Positions 23,001-35,000 of a stretch of 64,000 bases of DNA are shown here, one piece after another. This DNA comes from Hanleya hanleyi (lineage: Eukaryota > Mollusca > Polyplacophora > Lepidopleurida > Hanleyidae). A model generated the notes under the pieces. That model was not told where the DNA came from and made no database searches. It was given only the letters and a program-made list of their open reading frames with translations. Location of the stretch: NCBI GenBank assembly GCA_036873755.1, contig JAVTVY010025294.1, forward strand, positions 1 to 64,000. Reading direction: 5' to 3'. A program made the position numbers and the translations under genes. Position 1 is the stretch's first letter. Every line of letters begins with the position of its first letter.

Positions 23001-26000
23001 CAAATGTTGAAAAACTGTCACTGATATTAATAATCTGGATGAAAATGTTGAAAAACTGTGTCACTGATATTCATAATCTGGCCCAAATGTTGAAAAACTG
23101 TGTCACTGATATTAATAATCTGACCCAAATGTTGAAAAACTGTGTCACTGATGTTTTTTGAAGGGTGTTCTACTTGGCGAAATTGACAACTTAATGGAAC
23201 ATCTGGATGTGCTCGAAAACTGAATGTTTGAAAATGGAGGACAATCGCATATTTTAAATCCCATAGAAATAAGCTATCCAGTATTTCCCATAAAATCGAA
23301 CTATTATACATCACCAGATGTATGGAGGAGAAAAGCAGATGGATGGAAAGGTTTGACACGATGTCTTCGTGTCAATATTTTATTCATCCTGTGATTGTTG
23401 TTTTAGAAGAACTATCTCGATTACCTGTATGGCGATTGTGACATGCAAAGCTCTTCTCATACTACTACCCAGTGACATGGATGCACACACAGCTTGTACT
23501 GTAACTTTCATTCTACCAGAAACAAATAAACTAGAAGTCTACCACCTTACATTAGACTAGGTAGCTAGAGTGCATTGGCCATCTCCTTAGTGCTTATAAC
23601 ATGTGATGTAGTTGTACGGTAAGATTGGCATCGTGTTGGTGCAGATTCAAAACAAAAATCGAGTGTTGCAGCATGGGAGACGAGATGCTAGAATTTGAAT
23701 ACTCAGTCTATGAAACGAACGTAGTCACACCCAGGATCCCCACGTGTCACCTTTGGAATTCATCCTGTGTGTGTAGAGACTGCCTTCAAAAAATATCAGT
23801 GACACTTTTTCAACATTTGGGCCAGATTATTGACACAGTAATATCAGTGACAGAGTTTTTCAACATTTGGGCCAGATTACTGACAGTAATATCAGTGACA
23901 GAATTTTCAACATTTGGGCCAGTTATTGACACAGTAAAATCAGTGACAGAGTTTTTCAACATTTGGGCCAGATTATTGACACAGTAATATCAGTGACAGA
24001 GTTTTTCAACATTTGGGCCAGATTATTGACACAGTAATATCAGTGACAGAGTTTTTCAACATTTGGGCCAGATTTTTTTCCCAATATTTGAACAAAATTG
24101 GGTAAAATGTGATGGTCACACTTTGAAGGAAAATACTGCTAATCTATTTAATTTAATTCCATTACTTGATTTCTCCAGTTTCATAAGTGAAATCATTTAT
24201 TTCTGAGAAACTGTTCAATATGGGCGTTCAAAATTTGGCATGGTTATTTTGAACTACAAAGGTAAAGAAAAATAGCAGTGCCTAAGTTTAATAAACGATG
24301 TTTTAGTTGGTGAGATATCAATGTTCCAAGTTTGACCATCACATTTTGTCCAATTTTGTGTCTTGAAAAACTGTCACTGATATTAAAAATGAGGCCCAAA
24401 TGTTGAAAAACTGTCACTGATATTAATAATCTGGCCCAAATGTTGAAAAACTGTCACTGATATTCATAATCTGGCCCAAATGTTGAAAAACTGTGTCACT
24501 GATATTAATAATCTCACCCAAATGTTGAAAAACTGTCACTGATGTTTTTTGAAGGGTGTTATACTTGTGTCTTGAAAAACTGTGTCACTGATATTAAAAA
24601 TGAGGCCCAAATGTTGAAAAACTGTCACTGATATTAATAACCTGGACCAAATGTTGAAAAACTGTCACTGATATTAATAATCTGGCCCAAATGTTGAAAA
24701 ACTGTCACTGATATTAATAATCTGGATGAAAATGTTGAAAAACTGTGTCACTGATATTCATAATCTGGCCCAAATGTTGAAAAACTGTGTCACTGATATT
24801 AATAATCTGACCCAAATGTTGAAAAACTGTGTCACTGATGTTTTTTGAAGGGTGTTCTACTTGTGTCTTGAAAAACTGTGTCACTGATATTCATAATCTG
24901 GCCCAAATGTTGAACAAGAGCCCAAGGGGCTTCAATATACGCCCGTATATCTGAAATTACATTGGTTCAAATTTCAAGGTTGTTTAATAGCCTTGATTCC
25001 AATTGATCTAGCAATCCAGAGAAAAGTCTACAATTTTTTGCTTATAAGAATGTAACATATATCACATCTTATATTGAATGATAAACTAAAATGAGCTCAA
25101 CTCTTGGTAACTAGTTGACCTTGAAGCAGAGCTCACATATCCCACACTGAAATCGACAATAGTCAAACACAAGAAAATAGTAGTTTTCCTGCAAATGGAT
25201 TCCTTTCAGACGAGAGAATTTTTCATGAAGGAAGAAGAAAGAGATGAAGTAAACCTTTGTTCTCGAGTTAATAAACAGGTGTGAAGTTCATAAAGGACTC
25301 CTCTCCCCGTTAAATTAGTAAATGTATGGTTTTTATTTCACAACAGTTTAACTAAATGAAGCGTTTCAAACATGGGAGACAACTCCACAGGACAATACCA
25401 TATAAATGCAGGGGAAAGAACTTCGAATATTCCAACAATATTCCAACACATTTAGTCAGCTAAGCTCGATTCAGTTTTGGGGGACTGCGACCTAGACCTT
25501 TGACAAATTGATCTCATATGTATGGCTCCACTTTGCCATGCGAGTAAGGTATACTCAAAGTTTGGTACCAATCCATACCTTGAAACTAGACCTATCGAAT
25601 GGACAACAAATGTTAATGGATGAATGGACAGAACGCAACATCGCATTACACGACCTCGTCTTCGAGAGGCATATGAAAATGTGACTTTTAATGATTTCTT
25701 GATTTTGGGGTCACAGTGACCTTGACCTCAATTTTGGTACACAACACATCGTCTTCCCTCAATCTATCAATGCACACAAAAAATCATGATTTTTAATGAT
25801 TTCCTGATTTTGGGGTCACAGTGACCTTGACCTTTGACCGTGGCCTAAATTTTGGTACATGACAAACCGTCTCCCCTCAATTTCTCAATGAACACAAAAA
25901 GTCATGATTTTTAACAATTTCACAATTTTGGGGTCACAGTGACCTTGACCTTTGACCTTGACCTACATTTTGGTATGTGACACATTGTGTCCCCCTAATG

Positions 26001-29000
26001 TATCTACTGACACAAAAAATGTTATTTTTAATAATTTCCTAATTTTGGGGTCGGTGACCTTTGACCGTGACCTAATTTTTGGTATGCATCACTTCATTTC
26101 CGAGTACTGAATCCACTCACAAAAAATTAGAAATTTTAAACGATTTGCTGATTTTTCGATCACACTGACCTTTGACCTCTGACCTTGACCTACATTTAAT
26201 ATGCAACACATCGTTCCCCCCCTAGGGCATCCACTCACCAAAAATTAGAACTGTAGATAGAAAACTGTCAACGATCAATGATTTCCTGATTTTTGGCAAC
26301 AGTGACCTTTGATCTCTGACCTCGACCTCAATTTTGGTACGCGACACATCGTCTCCACCTGGCGTATCCACTCACAAAAAATTGCAACTGTGGACAGAAA
26401 TCGTTCACAGATATAGACCGGACACGAACACTTAAGTGATTTCCTGTTTTTTAGGCCAGTGACCTTTGACCTGTGACCTCGACCTTCATTTTGGTACGCG
26501 ACACATCGTCTCCCCATAGGGTATCCACTCACCAAAAATTGGAGCTGTGGATAGGAAACTGTCCCAGATATAGACCGGACACGAGAACCGGACAGACGGA
26601 CGGAAACCGCCATCACATAATACGACCGCCTTTTGGGCGGGCGTATAAAAACTGTCACTGATATTAATAATCTGGCCCAAATGTTGAAAAACTGTCACTG
26701 ATATTAATAATCTGGATGAAAATGTTGAAAAACTGTGTCACTGATATTCATAATCTGGCCCAAATGTTGAAAAACTGTGTCACCGATATTAATAATCTGA
26801 CCCAAATGTTGAAAAACTGTGTCACTGATGTTTTTTGAAGGGTGTTCTACTTGGCGAAATTGACAGTGCTCGAAAACTGAATGTTTGAAAATGGAGGACA
26901 ATCATTGTAATCGCATATTTTAAATCCCATAGAAATAAGCTATCCAGTATTTCCCATAAAATCAAACTATTATACATCACCAGATGTATGGAGGAGAAAA
27001 GCAGATGGATGGAAAGGTTTGACACGATGTCTTCGTGTCAATATTTTATTCATCCTGTGATTGTTGTTTTAGAAGAACTATCTCGATTACCTGTATGGCG
27101 ATTGTGACATGCAAAGCTCTTCTCATACTACTACCCAGTGACATGGATGCACACACAGCTTGTACTGTAACTTTCATTCTACCAGAAACAAATAAACTAG
27201 AAGTCTACCACCTTACATTAGACTAGGTAGCTAGAGTGCATTGGCCATCTCCTTAGTGCTTATAACACGTGATGTAGTTGTGCGGTAAGATTGGCGTCGT
27301 GTTGGTGCAGATTCAAAACAAAAATCGAGTGTTGCAGCATGGGAGACGAGATGCTAGAATTTGAATACTCAGTCTATGAAACGAACGTAGTCACACCCAG
27401 GATCCCCACGTGTCACCTTTGGAATTCATCCTGTGTGTGTAGAGACTGTACACGAGTCTTTAGTAGTTTAGAGGTGAAATGCAAAGGTTTTTAAATTACA
27501 TTTAATATAGGTTGAAAAATGATATAAATATTTGTATAACTACTTCACTCGGATTAATTTGAATTATCTTGTCTGCTAGAATCTTTTTAATAGTTGATAC
27601 CCTAGCCCAGCTGAATTCAGATTTGCAAAATGTCATCGCTTATATTTCCTTGGTTGTGACGTCACGTCAGACCAGCCGCTCGGAGACTGAACATTACAAG
27701 TATTGACGACCGGCCAGGTGGTCTGATGTGACGTCACAAACCAGCGTCAAACAGGAGCAGATAAGCGATGCGGATTTCATTTCTGAAATTGACCGGGCTT
27801 GAGATACCAACTTCAAAGTACTTTTCAAAAGCTACCAGGAGACAAAATACTTCAAATAAAACCAAATGAAGTTGTTGAACTGATATTTTAATCATTAAAT
27901 GGCCCATGAAGAATATGAAAAAGAAAATATGAAAACCTTTGCATTTCACCTTTAAGCTGTGTTACGAGCTCCAGTGCCGACTAGCTAGTCTAATCTAATG
28001 ACACACACTTCTAGTTCATTTGCTCCTGATATTAAACAGTGGCACATTAATGCACAGCTGATCATTTTATAATAGATGATATATGAAGAAATCCATCCAG
28101 AAAACATTTCTAATATTGTACAATATGGTGTCTGCATCCTATGAATGATATCTGTAGAACTGTTCAAAGATGCTGTTCATACCTGTGGATAATTGGGTTC
28201 ATCAAACACTAGTACGGGGTGGAGGAGGACACGAACATCGACTGAAGTGGCTACAACAGGATTCTGGGAAATAAGACGAATTTGCCTGGTCATCTCCAGA
28301 GGGTGGAGAATGTTCACTGTACCCATAGTGATGGAAGCTGCCACACCAACTTGCTGTAGTCCAACTGGTTCACCTTCCACAGCAAGAAGGGAGATAACTG
28401 TGTTATTGCTTTTGGCATATTCTCCTACCTGTCGAAAAAAGGCAAATGCAGGTATATTTTTTATATTAAGTGTGATTGTATGTGTTTTAACTTGCATGTG
28501 GTTAACTTAAAGGGGCACCCAAATAGAAAATTAAAAGTTTTGGTGGACAAAGATGTTATTACCACATCTTCCTTCTGAAAACTTCAACATGTATTTCATG
28601 AAAATATTCCCATCTTGTATGTCTGGGTCTGGTACAAATTTGGTATGCAAATGAGCTTTATGTCCTATCTAACCAGAGGTAATTAGATAGTCAAATAATG
28701 GCATATTTTCTTTTCTGAAATATTTAGAATTCTGGTTCTTTTGCATTCCATTAACATTGTGTTTGGGTATCAGTTTTGTCAATTGGTTACCGATGGTTTC
28801 AGAAATATGATTAATATAGCAACCAGCAACCAAGCGTATTTAAACAGTTGATGTGATTTTTTTAATGAATATGGATTGCACTGTCCTTGGTCACTACATA
28901 TTCATTGAAAAAAAATCCTGATCCACGCTATTTTAAAAATAAAGCCCTCAATAGCCTGATTCTATGTATTAGTTCCCCAAAATAATTAGAATTTTTCCAA

Positions 29001-32000
29001 AAACAAACCTGAATAGTGTGCATAATGCTATTAATAAGCAACAGTATTAATGTATAGCTCTTTGAATATTCTAGCGTAAAGTTAGCTCATTATCTTGAGT
29101 TCACTTGATGACCTCACCAAATCTCATTTGCATAAAATCCCTGCATATCAGATTTTGACTGCAAATTTCAATATCTCTGCACCCGTTTGAAGTATATCCA
29201 CATGTGGTAAATGGCAACTTACTCGGAATCATGAGTGCTTCCTTCGGCTAAAAGTGACCCCAGACCATTTGGGTTCCCCTTTGATATCAGAAAGTTGAAG
29301 ATCTTAATTGTTCTATAAATGCATGTAATAGTAAATAGTGTAATCTGAATTTTCTTTTTCAGGGACAGTGCTATAAACTAGTCCCTCATAACACTGATGT
29401 TCTTTTTTATGACTTCAGTAAATCACACCCTATATTTTCCTCATCATAGGTCATCTTCCACAGATCAGAATTCTCCAGATTTTTGTGGTCAAATAAATTG
29501 ATGAGTGTAACCTGTGAATATAATAATGCCCTCACCTCTGCATAGAAATCTCCTCCTCGCCCGTTACTGAGTGAACCGACCCCAGTATTAGGGGCCCCAT
29601 CAGTACAAAGTATGATCTCTGAACCAGGACAGTCAGACACCATTCCAGCACAGACAGACAGGGCTGGCCCCAGTGCAGTACAACCTGTCGTATGGAGTCT
29701 ATCCACTTTACCAGACACCCAGCTGGAAATGAATTTATCACAGAGATCAGGGATCAGCCAGCAAGCAGATTTAAGTGGTTTTCCATTCCCTGTGGGTTCG
29801 GTGAGAGAACAATAATGTAACTAAGAAGCGTTTTTGCTCAACAAATTCCCAAAAGTTGGAATATTCACCAAGAACTAGTCAGAAACATTGGCATGCCAAC
29901 ATTGTATGTTTGAAGCACAAGAACAGACTTTTTTCAGGAAGTTTCAGTTCGGTACAGTTAGTGAACTTCCTGAAAATGTCCAAAACAATATTCTGTTTCT
30001 TTTCATCTGAAGGTTATTATTGAGTCAGTCAATTCAGAATTAGGGTTATCCTAATTTGTTGTGACCATGCATGTCATAGGATAAGAAAGAGCATTTTAAT
30101 AAAGCTTAAACTGTTTACCTGAGAGAGTCTGATATAGACTGTAGTTGTAAATCTGTACCAGCCAGCTTTCCTACCTCCAGCAGCTCATTGTATTTATCCA
30201 TGATTTCACCGTCCACAGTTTGTTGTTCCTGTCTGCCATCACCATGGATCCACACTGCAGATCCAAACGTTACCAGGGCAACCTTCTTCCCAGGGTTCTC
30301 TAGTCGTAGTCGTTCTAATTGCCTGTGTAACCAAGAATTTACAGGATTGGTATAAAGCCTCCCCTCACGGAAATAGGGCGCAATTAGGGCGCATTTAAGG
30401 CGCAAATGGGGCGCATGAATTGAGACAGCTAGGGCGCAGTTGGGGCGCAATTGGGGCGCGTGCCCTATCTGCGCCCCCAACTTTGCCATTAGACTCAATA
30501 TGGCTAGGGCGCAAATTAGGGCGCGTTCCAAATATGTTAATTGCGCCTTATATGCGCCCTATTAGAGAATAGGGCGCAGTTGGGGCGCAGTCTTAGGGCG
30601 CAGATAAGGCGCAGTTGGGGCGCAGAAAAGGCGCACTCTCAGAATAATAGCATGAATGTTGTACTGATAGGGCGCAGTTAGGGCGCATTTGGGGCGCAAT
30701 TAGAGCGCAGTTGGGGCGCAGTTAGGGCGCAGTTGGGGAACAGAACAGTATACATGCCATGCTAACCATGTTCTACCCTCAGTAAATAAAGTTTTATCTA
30801 TCTATCTATCCATCATGTACATAAATTGAAGATATAAGGTGAAAGATGATTATTGGCATCTAACTAGTCTAAATAAATCTAATTTTGCTGTGCAGGTACA
30901 TATTATTTTCATCTACATGTACAATGTGCATTCATGGTTAGAATTACATTTATTAGAAAATATATGTGCATGTACTACAGTCAGCTGTTGTGGAATTGGT
31001 ACATTAGGTCATCTGACACTGTCGCTCACTTTTTCTTGAGTTTTTTTCTTCAAATTACTTCTACACATATCTGAAACCCTTTACATCAAGACAATACTGG
31101 TATGTGGAAACAGTACTGTGGCTGCGATTTCTCACAAATTCAGCTTAATTCAGCTTTCTAATTTTTATCTCTCCCGAGTTCATTGATGGCATTCAAAATA
31201 TTGAGGATGTGTGTGTTGGCTGATGGTTTCATGACAATATTTTACCTGATAACAGCCTCTTTGATGCATGTCAGTCTAGAAACCTGCTTTAGGCTGGATG
31301 TTGATGTGCCGGCAAATTTATTCTTCATATCCTTCCAAGCGGCTGTAATATAAGTCAACAAAGTCTGCATTACATTACATTAAACCTTAATTCTCTCTCT
31401 CTCTCTCCTGCATTACATACACCTTTTTTCCAATATTAATCTATTCGATAGTGTTCTATTCTCATGGCATCGGATGGTATACCTCCTACTGTTCCCTCTG
31501 ATTGCATTGCTGTTGAAAATGCAGTACACAGCTTTTCTGGGCATATCTCTCGACCAATCGGCATTGTCTGTTACAAAATGAAACAGTGAGCTCAAGATGT
31601 TCCAGCTGAATGGGAGGTAATGTGTACTATTTTAAAACAGTGAGCAATAACTTTTTAAGACTATAAACTGATAAATACTGAACGATATGCGCACAGCATT
31701 TTTGGCCGAAATGCAGTCGGAGAGTGTTACAGACTCGAATAATGGGAGAATGTAGTTATTCCTGCATCCATTTGTTTTCAATTCTTCTCCAAACATCTCT
31801 GTCTAGCCACTGAGAGAATTTGAAAACCAATATTTTCTAAATAACCTACACTGTGATTGCGGAACTTCAACAGTGACATCCATGGATCCACTGATATCAA
31901 TACAGTACACTACGATTCCTTTCTCTGACTGATTCAGCTTCTCATCCACATGATCCTCAGAATCCTTCTTCGTCACTTCTGGCGGTGATAAGAGGAAGTC

Positions 32001-35000
32001 AAACGATTCTCCTTTGGGGATTTCCTCTTTGGTCACAGCTAAGTCTTTGTTTTCCATCACACAGAATTCACTGAAGGAATAACATATCGTGCGATGTTTT
32101 AATATTTTCACAGTGAATACATGTATAAGGATCATTTAGCATTATTTTATTGCATTATAAAATCAGAGATGCCATACTGTCTTGGTCTCTAAGGTTGAAT
32201 AAAATAAAGTTCTAGCTTCACAGGCACTGTTGCATCATTTTTCGGCCCTTTTTCATTTTTGCGCATTATCAGATTTGCAAAAAGATGGAACAAATCCTCC
32301 CTCTCGTCAGTTTTTGTGAAAAGAAAGTATGTGAAACTAGAGATAATTTTATTCAGCCTTACCTTGCTTGCTTCAATTACACAGTTGTCTCTCTCGTTTT
32401 GATTTATATTCCTACGAAGTCGGCTCTCATTTGAAATTGTCTGGTAATGAGTCAGTCAGTTAGTGAGTCCATCTGAATCCTGTCTCCAGCAAAATAAGGA
32501 GAACTGTTGACATTAGAACCTTGATTTTTGGCATGAACCAGCAAGTTCTGAGCTGACCTACTTTTGATGAAAATTTGACCCACTTAGGTGACCTATAAAC
32601 CTCGAAATTGACAAAAACCTGTCCTAATGCCTCCAAAGACCATGGAAATGCGCTTAATTAGGTCAATATCAGAATGACCTGACCTAATTGGGTCAAGGTC
32701 AATGTGACCTACTTTCTGACCTAATTAGGTGACCTAGAAACCTTGAAATTGGCAAAAACATGTCTTAGGTCAAGGTACACACTTAAGTCGTATCAAACCC
32801 TACTTCGTATGTCCTGTGACATTAGTCACACTGCCATGTGTCTAGTTATCTCCCTTATTATGATTTTAATGCCTAATTATCGCCTGTGAATCTATACATA
32901 ATTATCCAACATGATTGTATTTTAGAATATCATGGTCCTTCACTGTACATGTGAGTTTCCAGAAGGAGGATTATGTGAATCGGAGGCTTACCATGTCCAC
33001 ACAGCTTTCTCTGTCCCAAAGCTAATGTTGTCCTTGGAGGACTTGGAGAGGACCGCCCGACATTGACCACAGTACACGGGATCTCCCGTCACAAAGTCTG
33101 GCTCCTGTGAAAGTATACCCAGTGATATCATCATAACATTTGTGTCTGCTTTCTCTACCAATGTCGTCTTTCGGGATGCATGTGTCATCCTTGTAGCATG
33201 CAGTGCTGCAGAGGTGGAGTGCTTGAGTTTGTCTGGTCGTTTCTTGAAGCTCAGCTTTCTCCTCAAACTGTTAAAAAATCCCCCACTCTTCTTTGCCTTC
33301 CCACCTCCTATAATTAATGATATAAAATAGGAAAAATGATATGATCAACACGTTTCATATTAAAATGCATAAAATAGAATTAATAATGTCAGTATCTTTT
33401 GGTCAAGTTTGCTCTTTCATACGAGACATAATGGCGTGAATCCCAGGTCTCCATCATAATATGTCATTGGAAATTCTTACGCTACTTCAGTTCACAGCAG
33501 AGTCCAAACTAGAACAGGCTGTGGAACCTGTTGTGCAGGGAAGAGCCTGTATGACTGCTGGCAACCAAGAAAATGAAGTAAGTTTTAACCTCTGCATTAC
33601 ATTTTGTGAGAAGCATGCATATCCATGTTGAGCTAGGGATATAAGAGAGACCATGCTAGTAGTTTTATAATAAGGCACAAATTCTTCAAAATAAAATAAC
33701 CATGTTCTTCATTGCGAATCATAATATTGTACCTTGTTTTGTCGATGTACCCTGTTTCTTTGATGGTTTAAGACCTGTAATTCGGACCTGTTTTCTGTAG
33801 GAGTCTTCAATCGTAGGGTCATAGGCATCGAGGAATGTGTTAGAGACATACTGGATGGTCAGTGCAGATTTACCCACACCACCACTACCTATGACTGGAA
33901 TCTGACAAAAGCACAGAGTTCAATAATATAACACTAGAAGCTAAAACTGCTGTTTGTAAAACCCATAATGCCCCTCAACTTGTGCACTGCCCATCTCCAT
34001 AAACTCAAATATGACGGAATATTATATTTTATATCAGGGCTATATAAATCAAAGTTCAAAGTGCATTTCTTACCCAATCATTAGCTGGATGAAACAACTT
34101 TAAAATGACGCCCCTTGTAATCACACAGGATCATGTGGATCAATTTAGCAAACAGGTTAGAGAAACGGTATCCAAATAAGGTATCCTGTCCAGACAGTGC
34201 ATGGTAACCATGGTAACATGGTAAATGTAAAATTCAAATGGCTTAATCCCGTCGAAAAGTCTGATTTTGTCAGATAGAAGAAAATATAAAAAAATTAACG
34301 AAAGACAGACCAGTGAAGAGTTGTTCATGTCCGTCCGTGAACAAAATGCCAATCAATGTCAAATTGAAAAGGCCAAATTTGTCATGATTGGCTGATTACC
34401 GGTATGGGATCTCATAGAATATCGGTTTACAATTCATATGATTTTTTATAAGGTCCCCTATAAATAGTATTTCCCTGATATACCATCTTGGTTTACCTAG
34501 ATCGGTGCACTACCCACTATCACAAGAGTATGAACACATGCAGATTTTATTAGTGCATGTATGCTAAAAAACAAAGTTTCAATGAACACACTCCGGACTG
34601 TGGTACAAGATGTCATAAAAGAGACAGGACATTCGTTTCAAAGGTGGAGAAAGCCCCCTTGCACCAGAGGCACTATTTATGAAGGAATTAAATCTTTAGT
34701 AGCCAATTGCAGGTTTGAAAGAACATCCATCTGGAGACTCAAAGTGAGACATTAGAATATTTATTGTATGAAACACTTAACTGACCACAGTTAAAATTTT
34801 CTGTTAACTTCCGTTTTAAGCAATGAACTTTTCTTTGATACCTTGTATGCTCCATCTGGTCGTGGAATCTGTCTAGCAAGCGTCTCGAAGGCTAAAGCCA
34901 CATTATAGCCAGTTTTAGCAGATGTTTCTATGAATGGAATCTTGAGACGTTTTGCCAATTGTCCTCCTTCATGGCTGCTTACTTTTCGCTCGTGTTCCAA

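Noticed and set aside
24360..24900. CRISPR-like look of the 41-bp repeats
   Set aside because: Units are contiguous tandem repeats without unique spacers, in an animal genome with introns.
21933..27226. Identical 63-codon ORF in three places (21933, 23369, 27035)
   Set aside because: Identity follows from recent duplication of the foldback core; no start context, motif or wider frame supports a gene.
29407..29535. Treating the read-through after exon 9 as the normal C-terminus
   Set aside because: Exon 10 joined at the GTGAGG donor restores the VWA helix and downstream domains in phase.
31413..31595. Minus-strand ORF between exons 6 and 7 as an extra cpRAS exon
   Set aside because: Its phase does not fit and the peptide breaks the VWA fold; joining exon 6 directly to exon 7 gives a consistent frame.
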